Source of the DNA: Microbacterium sp. SORGH_AS_0862
Lineage (GTDB): Bacteria; Actinomycetota; Actinomycetes; Actinomycetales; Microbacteriaceae
Assembly (NCBI RefSeq): GCF_030818795.1
Contig: NZ_JAUTAY010000001.1
Coordinates: 3,440,870 to 3,504,869, forward strand
DNA: 64,000 nucleotides
Direction of reading: 5' to 3'
Shown here: piece by piece, positions 7,338-16,277 of the stretch
How the letters are laid out: the number at the start of each line of letters is the position of its first letter
Position numbering within the stretch: position 1 is the stretch's first letter
Made by a program: the position numbers and the translations under genes
Notes under the pieces: model-generated
The model's input: the letters and a program-made list of their open reading frames with translations, nothing else
The model's database searches: none
What the model was told of the DNA's origin: nothing

Positions 7338-8564
7338 TCAGGACTGCTCGGCGAGCGAGTAGCCTTCCTCGCCGTGAACCGTGGAGTCCACGCCGGCGAG
7401 CTCGTCCTCGTTCTTGATGCGGAAGCCGATGGTCTTCTCGATCGCGAAGCCGATGATCCAGGCCACCACGAAGGAGTAGACCAGCACGCCCACCGCGGCG
7501 ATGACCTGCAGCACGAGCTGCTCGTAGTTGCCGCCGACGAACAGGCCCGTCTCGGTTGCGAAGAAGCCGAGGTAGATCGTTCCGATCAGACCACCGACGA
7601 GGTGGATGCCGACCACATCGAGCGAGTCGTCGTAGCCGAGCTTCCACTTGAGCTCGATCGCGAGAGCACACACAGCACCGGTGACGACACCGAGCAGCAG
7701 GGCCCAGCCGGGCGTGAGGTTGGCGCACGAGGGGGTGATGGCGACGAGACCGGCGACCGCACCCGAGGCGGCGCCCACCGAGGTGGCCTTGCCGTCCTTG
7801 AGCTTCTCGACGACGAGCCAACCGATGATGGCCGCGGCGGTCGCACCCAGCGTGTTGATGATGATGAGACCGACCGAAGAGTCCTCGGTGCCGAGCAGAC
7901 CGAAGGTGCCCTCAGCGCCGGCGTTGAAGCCGAACCAGCCGAACCAAAGGATGGCCGCACCGAGCATGACGAGCGGCACGTTGTGCGGCTTCGTGATGCC
8001 CTTCTGGAACCCGATGCGCTTGCCGAGGACCAGCGCGAGCGCGAGCGCCGCAGCACCGGCGTTGATGTGCACGGCCGTACCACCGGCGTAGTCGATGACC
8101 GACGTCGAGAAGCCGAAGGTCTCCCCCAGCTTCATGACCCAGCCGCCACCCCAGACCCAGGCTGCGACGGGGAAGTAGACCACCGTGGCCCAGACGCCGG
8201 CGAAGATCATCCAAGCGCCGAACTTGGCGCGGTCGGCGATCGCACCGGAGATCAGGGCGACGGTGATGATCGCGAACGTAGCGCCGTAAGTGGCACCGAC
8301 GAGACCGTTGTCGTCGAGGCCGCCCAGGCCGAAGTCGGAGAAGGGGTTGCCGGCGAACGACAACGGGCTTTCGACGGCGCTCATGTTGAACCCGTAGAGG
8401 ATCCACAGGACGCTGACCAGGCCCAGCGCGCCGAAGCTCATCATCATCATGCTGACGACGCTCTTGGCCTTGACGAGTCCTCCGTAGAAGAACGCGACGC
8501 CCGGCGTCATGAAGAGCACAAGTGCCGTCGCAGCGACGGACCAGGCGAGATTTCCGCTATCCAT
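7338..8564 (-). CDS. amtB: Ammonium transporter Amt, 408 aa
   Basis: Eleven-helix inner-membrane channel for NH4+/NH3. The N-terminal MDSGNLAWSV segment, the FFYGGLVKAKSVVS motif and the two conserved pore histidines (in AGGTAVHINAGAAAL and in VVGIHLVGGL) are present. The start at 8564 has GAGGA six bases upstream; an ATG four codons earlier is less well placed. No glnK or glnD follows, so the gene is monocistronic and ends at a hairpin. A GTnAC-n6-GAAAC site 117 bases upstream suggests control by GlnR. Confidence 0.95.
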   Translation of the reverse strand: MDSGNLAWSVAATALVLFMTPGVAFFYGGLVKAKSVVSMMMMSFGALGLVSVLWILYGFNMSAVESPLSFAGNPFSDFGLGGLDDNGLVGATYGATFAIITVALISGAIADRAKFGAWMIFAGVWATVVYFPVAAWVWGGGWVMKLGETFGFSTSVIDYAGGTAVHINAGAAALALALVLGKRIGFQKGITKPHNVPLVMLGAAILWFGWFGFNAGAEGTFGLLGTEDSSVGLIIINTLGATAAAIIGWLVVEKLKDGKATSVGAASGAVAGLVAITPSCANLTPGWALLLGVVTGAVCALAIELKWKLGYDDSLDVVGIHLVGGLIGTIYLGFFATETGLFVGGNYEQLVLQVIAAVGVLVYSFVVAWIIGFAIEKTIGFRIKNEDELAGVDSTVHGEEGYSLAEQS

Positions 8565-8680
8565 GAAATTCCTCATCCATGTCGTGTTACTCGAGGTAAT
8601 CCCAGGGCCGCAGATCGGGTCGCAGCTCCTCAGGACGTCCACAGTTTGTCGAGAAGGAGTTCCAGTGGTGCGCGAATGGT

Positions 8681-8696
8681 GTTTCGGCTTTGTTAC
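8681..8696 (-). promoter_or_regulatory. Putative GlnR box upstream of amtB
   Basis: Minus-strand sequence GTAACAAAGCCGAAAC matches the actinobacterial GlnR half-sites GTnAC-n6-GAAAC exactly. It is 117 bases before the amtB start. Only one a/b pair is seen. The rest of the 194-base gap to zapE holds no gene. Confidence 0.65.
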
Positions 8697-8758
8697 AGCG
8701 AGCCCGCCACGGTAAACAACAGGTTTCCCCACACCGGGAACCCGCCAGGGATCGCGGC

Positions 8759-9793
8759 TCAGGAGTGGGTGAGCGCGATCAGTCGTGAGATGGCACGCAG
8801 GTACTTCTTGCGGTAGCCGCCCGCGAGCATCTCGTCACCGAACACCTCGTCCAACGCCACGCCGGTGGAGCGGACCGGGATCTGCGCGTCGTACGCGCGA
8901 TCGACGAAGGCGACGAAGCGGAGGGCCGCGGACTGGTCGGTCAGCTGATGTACGTCGCGGAGTCCGATGGTCGTCACGCCGTCGATGAGGCGGATGTATC
9001 GCGACGGGTGGACTTTTGCCAGATGGGCGATGAGGCTCGCGAACTCGTCATCGGAGACGACTCCGGATCCAGCGGCCTCGGCGAGAGCGCCCTCGTATGC
9101 TCCCGGCTCCAGAACGACGGCATGGCCGTCCACCGCGCGCTGGCGATAGTCGACGCCGTCGATGCGCAGCGTCTCGAACGAGGCCGACATCGCCTGGATC
9201 TCGCGTAGGAAGTCCTGTGCGGCGAAGCGCCCCTCGCCGAGTGCGTTCGGCGGGGTGTTCGAGGTGGCAGCCAGCTTGGTGCCGGATGCGACGAGCTCGC
9301 CGAGCAGGCGCGTCATCACCATCGTGTCGCCCGGGTCGTCCAGCTCGAACTCATCGATGCACAGAAGGTCGGAGCCGCGGAACAGCTCGACGGTCTGCTG
9401 GTAGCCGAGCGCGCCGACCAGCGCCGTGTATTCGATGAACGAGCCGAAGTACTTCCGGCGCGCGGGCATCGCGTGATAGATCGATGCGAGCAGGTGCGTC
9501 TTGCCGACACCGAAGCCGCCGTCGAGGTAGACGCCGGGCTTGCGCTCGGGTGAGCGGGGGGCGCGGCGGAACAGACCGCGCTTGGGTGTCTCGGCCACGG
9601 CACCGGCGAACTCACGAAGCGTCTGCTTGGCCTCTGCCTGCGAGGGGAAGGCATCATCCGCCCGGTAGGTGTCGAAGCTCGCGTCGGCGAACTGTGGTGG
9701 AGGCACGAGGGAGGCGACCATCTCGGCACCGGTCACCTGCGGCGACCGCTCGGCGAGGTGCACGAATGCGTTCTGGTGAGCGGGCGAAGTCAT
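8759..9793 (-). CDS. zapE: Cell division protein ZapE / AFG1-like ATPase, 344 aa
   Basis: AFG1-family P-loop ATPase. Walker A is GFGVGKT (residues 93-99), Walker [10 protein letters not shown] (about 140-148), and a sensor-like ATSNTPP follows. In proteobacteria ZapE binds FtsZ at the division site; the actinobacterial role is not established. It is cytoplasmic, of typical length, and divergent from the rhodanese gene by about 120 bases. Confidence 0.88.
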   Translation of the reverse strand: MTSPAHQNAFVHLAERSPQVTGAEMVASLVPPPQFADASFDTYRADDAFPSQAEAKQTLREFAGAVAETPKRGLFRRAPRSPERKPGVYLDGGFGVGKTHLLASIYHAMPARRKYFGSFIEYTALVGALGYQQTVELFRGSDLLCIDEFELDDPGDTMVMTRLLGELVASGTKLAATSNTPPNALGEGRFAAQDFLREIQAMSASFETLRIDGVDYRQRAVDGHAVVLEPGAYEGALAEAAGSGVVSDDEFASLIAHLAKVHPSRYIRLIDGVTTIGLRDVHQLTDQSAALRFVAFVDRAYDAQIPVRSTGVALDEVFGDEMLAGGYRKKYLRAISRLIALTHS

Positions 9794-9915
9794 GCGGGAT
9801 CCTGTGTCACACGGTTACGGAGCGGATGCGGACGCGGCGACGCGAACCTAGGCTCGGTCGAGCGACGTGCTCACTTTACGTGCTCGGTCGCACCCCGACT
9901 GAACAGGAGATCCCC

Positions 9916-10818
9916 GTGCCCGTCGACCTCGATGCCTCGTCCGAGAAGTTCGCCGCCTACGCGCACCCCGAGCGACTCGTCACCACGCAATGGCTGCAGG
10001 ATCGCCTGGGCACTCCGGGACTCGTCGTCGTCGAGTCGGATGAGGACGTTCTCCTGTACGAGACGGGACACATCCCCGGCGCGGTGAAGGTGGACTGGCA
10101 CACCGAGCTGAACGATCCCGTCGTGCGCGATTACGTCGACGGTCACGGGTTCGCCGAGCTCCTCAGCAGCAAGGGCATCTCGCGCGACGACACCGTCGTC
10201 ATCTACGGCGACAAGAACAACTGGTGGGCGGCCTACGCACTGTGGGTGTTCTCACTGTTCGGACACGAGGATGTCCGCCTGCTCGACGGCGGCCGCGACC
10301 GGTGGATCGCCGAGGGGCGGGAGATCACGACCGAGCCCGCGAGTCGCGCGCGCACCGAGTACCCCGTCATCGAGCGCGACGACAGCGCTCTGCGCGCCTA
10401 TAAGGAAGACGTCCTGGCACACCTCGGACATCCGCTGATCGACGTGCGGTCACCCGAGGAGTACTCGGGTGAGCGCACCAGCGCTCCCGCCTACCCCGAG
10501 GAGGGCGCGCTGCGTGCCGGCCACATCCCCTCGGCGCAGAGCGTGCCGTGGGCACGCGCGGTCGCCGAGGACGGCACGTTCAAGACCCGCAAGGACCTGG
10601 ATGCGATCTACCGCGATGAGGCCGGTCTGACCGACGGCGAGCCGGTCGTCGCATACTGCCGGATCGGTGAGCGCTCCAGCCACACCTGGTTCGTCCTGAA
10701 GCACCTGCTCGGTTTCGAAGACGTCCGCAACTACGACGGGTCCTGGACCGAGTGGGGCAGCGCGGTGCGTGTCCCCATCGTCACCGGCGCGGAGCCGGGC
10801 GAGGTGCCCGGCCGCTAG
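9916..10818 (+). CDS. sseA: Thiosulfate/3-mercaptopyruvate sulfurtransferase (rhodanese), 300 aa
   Basis: Two tandem rhodanese domains (about residues 20-140 and 160-290). The C-terminal one has the active-site loop CRIGERS with Cys248, the SseA/CysA-type loop; the N-terminal domain is inactive (GDKNNWW in place of a Cys loop). Transfers sulfane sulfur from thiosulfate or mercaptopyruvate. The GTG start has AGGAGA eight bases upstream. Followed after 24 bases by sufE, suggesting a sulfur-mobilising operon for Fe-S or thiolation chemistry. Confidence 0.9.
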   Translation: MPVDLDASSEKFAAYAHPERLVTTQWLQDRLGTPGLVVVESDEDVLLYETGHIPGAVKVDWHTELNDPVVRDYVDGHGFAELLSSKGISRDDTVVIYGDKNNWWAAYALWVFSLFGHEDVRLLDGGRDRWIAEGREITTEPASRARTEYPVIERDDSALRAYKEDVLAHLGHPLIDVRSPEEYSGERTSAPAYPEEGALRAGHIPSAQSVPWARAVAEDGTFKTRKDLDAIYRDEAGLTDGEPVVAYCRIGERSSHTWFVLKHLLGFEDVRNYDGSWTEWGSAVRVPIVTGAEPGEVPGR

Positions 10819-10842
10819 ACGCTGCATGCGAGAATGTCGCGG

Positions 10843-11283
10843 ATGACCGACAGCGCCCTCCCCGAGAAGCTCGCCGAGATCCGCGAGGACTTCCTCGCCC
10901 TCGCCGAACCCGAACGCCTGCAGCTTCTTCTGGAGTTCTCGCAGGAGCTCCCGCCGATCCCTACGGAGTACGAGGGGCACCCCGAGTTGTGCGAGCGGGT
11001 GGCCGAGTGCCAGTCCCCCGTGTACATCGTCGTCGATGTGGATGGCGAGGGCATCGTCGCCATGCACGCCGCAGCCCCGGCGGAGGCTCCCACGACCCGA
11101 GGCTTCGCGAGCATCCTCGCCCAGGGTCTGACCGGCCTCACGGTCGCCGACGCGCTCGCGGTTCCCGATGACTACCCGCAGAGCCTGGGCCTGACCCGCG
11201 CGGTGTCCCCTCTGCGCATCGCGGGGATGACGGGGATGCTCCTGCGCGCGAAGCGACAGATCCAGCGCAAGAGCGGCGCGTGA
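10843..11283 (+). CDS. sufE: SufE family cysteine desulfuration protein, 146 aa
   Basis: SufE accepts persulfide sulfur from a cysteine desulfurase and passes it to the SufBCD scaffold. The fold and the acceptor Cys56 (RVAECQSPVY) are visible, as are the downstream Arg-rich helix and TRGFASILAQGL. No other suf genes are in the window, so it works with a distant sufBCDS cluster or with the adjacent rhodanese. An ATG nine bases earlier is possible; the chosen ATG leaves room for the GAGA ribosome site. Its last four bases (GTGA) overlap the next start. Confidence 0.88.
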   Translation: MTDSALPEKLAEIREDFLALAEPERLQLLLEFSQELPPIPTEYEGHPELCERVAECQSPVYIVVDVDGEGIVAMHAAAPAEAPTTRGFASILAQGLTGLTVADALAVPDDYPQSLGLTRAVSPLRIAGMTGMLLRAKRQIQRKSGA

Positions 11284-11996
11284 GCATGCACCTCACGCGT
11301 GTCATCCCCCGTCCTGTGGAACGCATCGACGCCGATGGCGACTCAGGGCTTGCGTGGCTCCGCGCCGAGTACGAACCGGATGCTGAGCGGTCGGTGCGCC
11401 TCAACATGATCACGTCGTTGACGGGTTCTGCGACCGGCGCGGACGGCACGAGCGACACGCTGTCGAGTCCCGTCGATCGACGCATCCTGGGGGTGATCCG
11501 CGGGTGGAGCGATGTCGTGGTCGTAGGAGCACAGAGCGTGCGCGCCGAGCGGTACGTCGTCCCCAAGCGCACCCGGCTGGCGATCGTCACACGAACGGGA
11601 CGGCTCGAGGGCCACCAGCTGGCGCCGGACGACGACACTGCCCGCGTCTTCCTCGTCTGCGCCGAGCGCGATGCCGACACCGTGAGAAGCAACAGCGAAA
11701 GTCTGGGGCTCGACGTCATCGCCGTTCCCGGCGACGATCTCGACCCTTCCCGCGTCATCTCGGCCTTCGCGGATCGGGGATGGCTGCGTGTCGTCTGCGA
11801 GGGCGGGCCGACGCTCGCCTCTCAATTCGCTCAGGCGGGGGTGATCGACGAGTTCTGCGTTTCTGTCGCACCGCAACTCGTACCGGCGACCGCGCCGTTC
11901 ATCCGTGTGCCCGACGGTCACGCCTTGGCGGCTCCGCACGGTCTGCTCGTCGATGACTCCGGCTTCAGCTTTCTGCGGGCTCGACCGTCGGCGTGA
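11280..11996 (+). CDS. RibD C-terminal/dihydrofolate-reductase-like pyrimidine reductase, 238 aa
   Basis: NADPH-binding reductase of the RibD-C/DHFR superfamily: RLNMITSLTGSATGADGTSD near residue 40 is the family substrate-loop signature, followed by VVVGAQSVRAE and CEGGPTLASQF. Members reduce the ribosyl side chain in riboflavin synthesis or act on unknown pteridine-like substrates. No RibD deaminase domain is present and no rib genes are nearby, so the substrate is unknown. GTG start overlaps sufE by four bases, which implies translational coupling. The 3' end overlaps the opposite-strand hydrolase by 32 bases. Confidence 0.82.
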   Translation: MSMHLTRVIPRPVERIDADGDSGLAWLRAEYEPDAERSVRLNMITSLTGSATGADGTSDTLSSPVDRRILGVIRGWSDVVVVGAQSVRAERYVVPKRTRLAIVTRTGRLEGHQLAPDDDTARVFLVCAERDADTVRSNSESLGLDVIAVPGDDLDPSRVISAFADRGWLRVVCEGGPTLASQFAQAGVIDEFCVSVAPQLVPATAPFIRVPDGHALAAPHGLLVDDSGFSFLRARPSA

Positions 11997-13188
11997 GTCC
12001 CTGCGCCCGCACCCAGTCGCGGATGCGCGCGCTCCACCGCTGCTCGTCGTAGTTCCACAGCTTCGTGTGGCGAGCCACCTCGAAGACCTCGAGCTCGACG
12101 AGATCGGGCCGCGCCTGCCGGAGATCGTGCGATGCGTCCGAGGGGACGAAGCCGTCGTCGTCGCTGTGCAGGATGAGGATCGGATCACGCAGCTCGTCCG
12201 CCCGCGCGACGACATCCAGCCGATCGAACGGGATCGGCGCGCCCGTGCGGGTGAAGGCCGTGCCCCAGTCCGACTCCAGCGCCGAGATGGCGAGCTTGGT
12301 GACGGTGGGCGGGAGCTTCATGAGGCCCGCCTGGTAATCGAGCACGACGCGCCAGTCGATGACCGGAGAGTCCAGCACGACACCGGCGATCATGTCCCGG
12401 TGGGCCGAGCTGAGCGCCAGCTGCAGCGCGATCGCGCCGCCCATCGACCATCCCATGAGCAGGATGCGGCGGGCGCCGTTGCGGCGGGCGAAGCCGATCG
12501 CCGCATCGACATCGCGCCACTCCGTGGCACCGAGCCCATAGGTGCCGGTGCGGCTACGCGGCGCCTCGCCGTCGTTGCGGTACGAGACGACGAGCGTGGT
12601 GATGCCCAGGTTGCGCATGAGAGGAACGGCACGGAGGCACTCCGCGCGGGTCGTGCCGCGGCCGTGGATCTGGATGCACCACAGATCCGTGTCCTGCTCG
12701 GCCGGGAAGAGCCACGCGGGGCACGGCCCGACCGCCGAACCGATGAGCTGCGAGCTGAAGGGCAGCTGCAGTTGTTCCGGTCGGTCGAAATACCAGCCGC
12801 TGAAGGCCGCCTCGGCGGAAAGGCGCGCATCCGAACCGACGTGCGTCAGCAGCTTGCGCTTGACGCCCGCTTCGTTCTCGGCCAGCACGCTGCCGAGCTT
12901 GACGTAGTCCTCTGTGCCGCGAGTGAACAGGCCGTAGCGCCCCGGCAGCTCGGTGTCGTCGTTGCGCTCGAGGGTGATCGTCTGCGAGGCCGGGTCCAGT
13001 GCGAGGATGCGGGTGTCGGCACGACGGCCGGCGGGCGTCACGACCTGACGCGCGACCCGGATGGCGACGGCTCCGATCAGGGCGGAGCAGAGCGCGGTCG
13101 CGGTCGCGAGAGCGACGGCTGCGCCGCGGAAGAGGGCGAAGGCGGTGGGTGAGGCGCCATGGCGGGCGGCGCGCCTGGAGTCCAACAT
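11965..13188 (-). CDS. Membrane-anchored alpha/beta hydrolase, 407 aa
   Basis: The N-terminus has one hydrophobic segment (about residues 16-46) that could be a membrane anchor. The C-terminal domain is an alpha/beta hydrolase: HGRGTTR oxyanion segment, GWSMGG nucleophile elbow, a late Asp (LHSDDDGFVP) and His (VARHTKLW). Between them lies an unusual beta-rich insert (about 90-150). It resembles actinobacterial acyl-peptidase-like hydrolases of unknown substrate. Divergent from DUF3000 by 25 bases, so the two share a promoter region. Confidence 0.82.
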   Translation of the reverse strand: MLDSRRAARHGASPTAFALFRGAAVALATATALCSALIGAVAIRVARQVVTPAGRRADTRILALDPASQTITLERNDDTELPGRYGLFTRGTEDYVKLGSVLAENEAGVKRKLLTHVGSDARLSAEAAFSGWYFDRPEQLQLPFSSQLIGSAVGPCPAWLFPAEQDTDLWCIQIHGRGTTRAECLRAVPLMRNLGITTLVVSYRNDGEAPRSRTGTYGLGATEWRDVDAAIGFARRNGARRILLMGWSMGGAIALQLALSSAHRDMIAGVVLDSPVIDWRVVLDYQAGLMKLPPTVTKLAISALESDWGTAFTRTGAPIPFDRLDVVARADELRDPILILHSDDDGFVPSDASHDLRQARPDLVELEVFEVARHTKLWNYDEQRWSARIRDWVRAQGLTPTVEPAES

Positions 13189-13213
13189 CGTGGCTTCACT
13201 CTAGTCTGTCGCC

Positions 13214-13801
13214 GTGCCCTCCGACCCAGCCGCACCCGCGTCTGCACTCGACGACGCCGTCGCGCGGATCCTCGAGGTTTCGTTCCGCGAGGACCTCGTC
13301 GTGCGTCAGATTCCGGCTCCGTCCGGGATCGCACCCGCATCGTTCGCGTTGGCGGGCGACGTGCGCCCCGAACCCGGCGAGCAAGAATCCGCCTTCGGCA
13401 CGGGTCGCTTCCTCCTCCTGCACGACGCGTCGGAGCCGGAGCCCTGGGACTCACCGTGGCGCATCGTGTGCTTCGCGCAAGCTCCTCTGGACACGGAGAT
13501 CGGCACGGATCCGCTGGTGGCCGATGTCGCCTGGTCCTGGCTGGTCGACGCCCTCCAGGCCCGCGGTGCCGGCTATCACGCCGCATCGGGCACGGCCACG
13601 AAGACCCTCTCGAAGGGGTTCGGTTCGCTCGCCGTAGAGGGCGACGGCGCCCAGATCGAACTGCGTGCGTCCTGGTCGCCGGAGGGCGATATCGAACGGC
13701 ACGTCGAAGCGTGGGCAGAATTGGTATGCATGCTCGCCGGGCTCCCACCCGGCTCGGAAGGGATCGCGCAGATCCGGGGAAGGGGTTCATCCCGTGCCTG
13801 A
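13214..13801 (+). CDS. DUF3000 family protein, 195 aa
   Basis: Soluble protein of a family restricted to Actinobacteria, nearly always next to the ribonuclease D gene as here. It has no recognisable catalytic motif; a conserved core (WRIVCFAQAPLDTEIGTDPL, then VAWSWLVDAL and GTATKTLSKGFG) is evident. Its stop overlaps the next start by eight bases, which argues for coupled expression with rnd and a related RNA role. Function unknown. Confidence 0.88.
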   Translation: MPSDPAAPASALDDAVARILEVSFREDLVVRQIPAPSGIAPASFALAGDVRPEPGEQESAFGTGRFLLLHDASEPEPWDSPWRIVCFAQAPLDTEIGTDPLVADVAWSWLVDALQARGAGYHAASGTATKTLSKGFGSLAVEGDGAQIELRASWSPEGDIERHVEAWAELVCMLAGLPPGSEGIAQIRGRGSSRA

Positions 13802-14990
13802 GTACTCCGTCATCGCCGACGAAGCAGAGTTCACGTCGGCGATAGAGAGACTCGCCGAGGGTGAAGGTCCGTTCGCTGTCGACGTGGAGCGTGCATCCGG
13901 TTTCCGCTACTCGCAGCGGGCCTACCTGGTGCAGATCTACCGGCGCGGGTCGGGCGTGTTCCTCATCGACCCGCCAGCCCTCTCCGACTTCACCCCGCTG
14001 CAGGCCGTCCTGGCCACGGCGGACTGGGTGCTCCACGCTGCCAGCCAGGACCTGCCCTCGCTGCGGGAGCTGGGTCTGGAGCCGCCGCGCATCTTCGACA
14101 CCGAACTCGCCTCGCGGCTTCTCGGACACGCCCGCGTCGGGCTGGGGGCCGTCGTCGAAGACACGCTCGGCATCACCCTCGCCAAGGCGCACTCCGCGGC
14201 GGATTGGTCGACGCGGCCGCTCCCCCAGTCCTGGCTCGAGTACGCCGCGCTGGATGTGGTGCATCTGGTCGACGTGCGCGACGCACTCGTGTCGGAGCTT
14301 GCCGAGCAGGGGAAGACCGACCTGGCAGAGGAGGAGTTCCAGGCCGTGCTGGACCGGCCCGTCAAGCCGCCGCGCACGGATCCCTGGCGACGATTGAGCG
14401 GCCTGCACACCCTCCGGGGGCGGCGCAACCTCGCCGTCGCTCGCGCTCTCTGGCAGGCACGGGAAGATCTCGCCGTCGCACAGGACGTGTCGCCGGGCCG
14501 CCTCGTGCCCGACCGGGCTCTCGTGGCGGCCGTGGCGGCCGCCCCCGACAGCAAGCGTGCTCTCGCCGCGGTGAAGGAGTTCACCGGTCGGGCGAGCCGC
14601 TCGGAGCTCGACCGATGGTGGGCGGCCATAGAGGAGGGACGCGCAGCGACGGACCTCCCCCTCGAACGCGTCGGCAGCGACGCGCTGCCCCCGCCCCGCG
14701 CATGGATCGACCGCAACCCCGAGGCCGATGCCCGTCTGAAGGCCGCGCGGCCCCTCGTCGAAGCGCGCGCCGAAGAGCTGACGATGCCGACCGAGAACCT
14801 GCTGACCCCCGAACTGCTGCGACGCGTCGCGTGGGAGCCGCCGACGCCGATCGACGCGGACACCGTGGGCGCAGCCCTCCTGGACCTCGGCGCCCGGCAC
14901 TGGCAGGTGCGAGAAACCGCACAGGTGATCGCCGATGCTTTTGTGGCTTCCGTGCAATCGGTCGAGAACGCGGCGGAGGGCGCTTCGTAG
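13794..14990 (+). CDS. rnd: Ribonuclease D-like HRDC protein, 398 aa
   Basis: 3'-5' exoribonuclease of the DEDD family. Exo motifs are visible: Exo I VDVERASG (near residue 26), Exo II HAASQDLPSL, and Exo III YAALDVVHL. An HRDC nucleic-acid-binding domain follows at about residues 205-290, and an uncharacterised C-terminal domain ends the protein. The GTG start (PEYSVIADEAEF) sits eight bases after AAGGGG and overlaps DUF3000 by eight bases. Likely role in RNA 3' end maturation. Confidence 0.9.
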   Translation: MPEYSVIADEAEFTSAIERLAEGEGPFAVDVERASGFRYSQRAYLVQIYRRGSGVFLIDPPALSDFTPLQAVLATADWVLHAASQDLPSLRELGLEPPRIFDTELASRLLGHARVGLGAVVEDTLGITLAKAHSAADWSTRPLPQSWLEYAALDVVHLVDVRDALVSELAEQGKTDLAEEEFQAVLDRPVKPPRTDPWRRLSGLHTLRGRRNLAVARALWQAREDLAVAQDVSPGRLVPDRALVAAVAAAPDSKRALAAVKEFTGRASRSELDRWWAAIEEGRAATDLPLERVGSDALPPPRAWIDRNPEADARLKAARPLVEARAEELTMPTENLLTPELLRRVAWEPPTPIDADTVGAALLDLGARHWQVRETAQVIADAFVASVQSVENAAEGAS

Positions 14991-15063
14991 GTTCGATCCA
15001 ACCGGTTTTTTCCGGCCCCGAGCCCCTCCTACGTTGGAGGAAACCCCGATCATTGGAGGCAGA

Positions 15064-16269
15064 GTGGCCGAGATTTCGGACGTCTTCTTCGTCGACGGCA
15101 TGCGTACGCCCTTCGGGCGCGCCGGCGAGAAGGGCATGTACTGGAACACCCGCGCGGACGATCTGGTGGTCAAGACGATCATCGGCGTCATGGAGCGCAA
15201 TCCGCAGGTCCCCGCGGACCGCATCGACGATGTCGCCATCGCCGCGACCAGCCAGACGGGCGACCAGGGACTCACCCTGGGTCGGTCGGCGGCGATCCTG
15301 GCAGGCCTGCCGATGACGGTCCCCGGTTTCGCGATCGACCGCATGTGCGCGGGCGCCATGACGAGCGTCACGACGATGGCCGGCTCGATCGGCGTCGGTA
15401 TGTACGACGTCGCCCTCGCCGGCGGTGTGGAGCACATGGGGCGTCACCCCATCGGCGCCAACGCCGACCCGAATCCGCGCTTCGTCGCCGAGCGGATGGT
15501 GGACCCGGGAGCGCTCAACATGGGCGTGACCGCCGAGCGCATCTTCGACCGCTTCCCGCACCTGACGCGCGAACGCAGCGACATGTTCGGCATGCTCAGC
15601 CAGCACAAGGCGCAAGCGGCGTACGAGAACGGCAAGTTCCAGCCCGACCTCGTTCCGGTCGCCATCAAGGACGCCGACGGCGCATGGGGCCTCGCGACCG
15701 AGGACGAGGGACGCCGTCCGGAGACGACGCTTGAGCAGCTCGCGACTCTGAAGACCCCGTTCCGCCCGCATGGCCGTGTGACGGCCGGCACCTCCTCGCC
15801 GCTCACCGACGGTGCGACGATGGGCCTGCTGGCCGGCGGTAGCGCGGTCAAGGAGCTCGGCCTGCAGCCGAAGATGCGGCTCGTCTCCTTCGCCTTTGCG
15901 GGTGTGCAGCCGGAGATCATGGGCATCGGGCCGATCCCCGCCACCGAGAAGGCCCTGCGCAAGGCGGGACTCACGATCGACGACATCGGCCTGTTCGAGC
16001 TGAACGAGGCGTTCGCGATCCAGGTGATCTCGCTCCTCGATCACTTCGGGATCGCCGACGACGACCCGCGTGTGAACGCCTGGGGCGGCGCCATCGCCCT
16101 CGGACACCCGCTGGCCGCATCCGGCGTGCGCCTGATGATCCAGCTCGCCGCGCAGTTCCGTGAGCGGCCGGACGTCCGCTACGGGCTGACAGCGATGTGC
16201 GTGGGACTGGGCCAGGGCGGCTCGGTCATCTGGGAGAACCCGTTCTTCGACGGCAAGAAGCGGAAGTGA
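15064..16269 (+). CDS. fadA: Acetyl-CoA acyltransferase (thiolase), 401 aa
   Basis: Thiolytic cleavage of 3-ketoacyl-CoA, the last step of beta-oxidation. Nucleophile Cys95 is in DRMCAGAMTS; the C-terminal catalytic His (GGAIALGHPLAASG) and Cys (TAMCVGLGQGG) are present. GTG start with GGAGG five bases upstream. Stop is nine bases before the fadB start, so the two form the fatty-acid oxidation operon and probably one complex. Confidence 0.94.
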   Translation: MAEISDVFFVDGMRTPFGRAGEKGMYWNTRADDLVVKTIIGVMERNPQVPADRIDDVAIAATSQTGDQGLTLGRSAAILAGLPMTVPGFAIDRMCAGAMTSVTTMAGSIGVGMYDVALAGGVEHMGRHPIGANADPNPRFVAERMVDPGALNMGVTAERIFDRFPHLTRERSDMFGMLSQHKAQAAYENGKFQPDLVPVAIKDADGAWGLATEDEGRRPETTLEQLATLKTPFRPHGRVTAGTSSPLTDGATMGLLAGGSAVKELGLQPKMRLVSFAFAGVQPEIMGIGPIPATEKALRKAGLTIDDIGLFELNEAFAIQVISLLDHFGIADDDPRVNAWGGAIALGHPLAASGVRLMIQLAAQFRERPDVRYGLTAMCVGLGQGGSVIWENPFFDGKKRK

Positions 16270-16277
16270 GTGCGACC

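Noticed and set aside
15000..15020. CCGGTTTTTTCCGG as a terminator after rnd
   Set aside because: The T-run is between, not after, the arms; the stem is only four bp.
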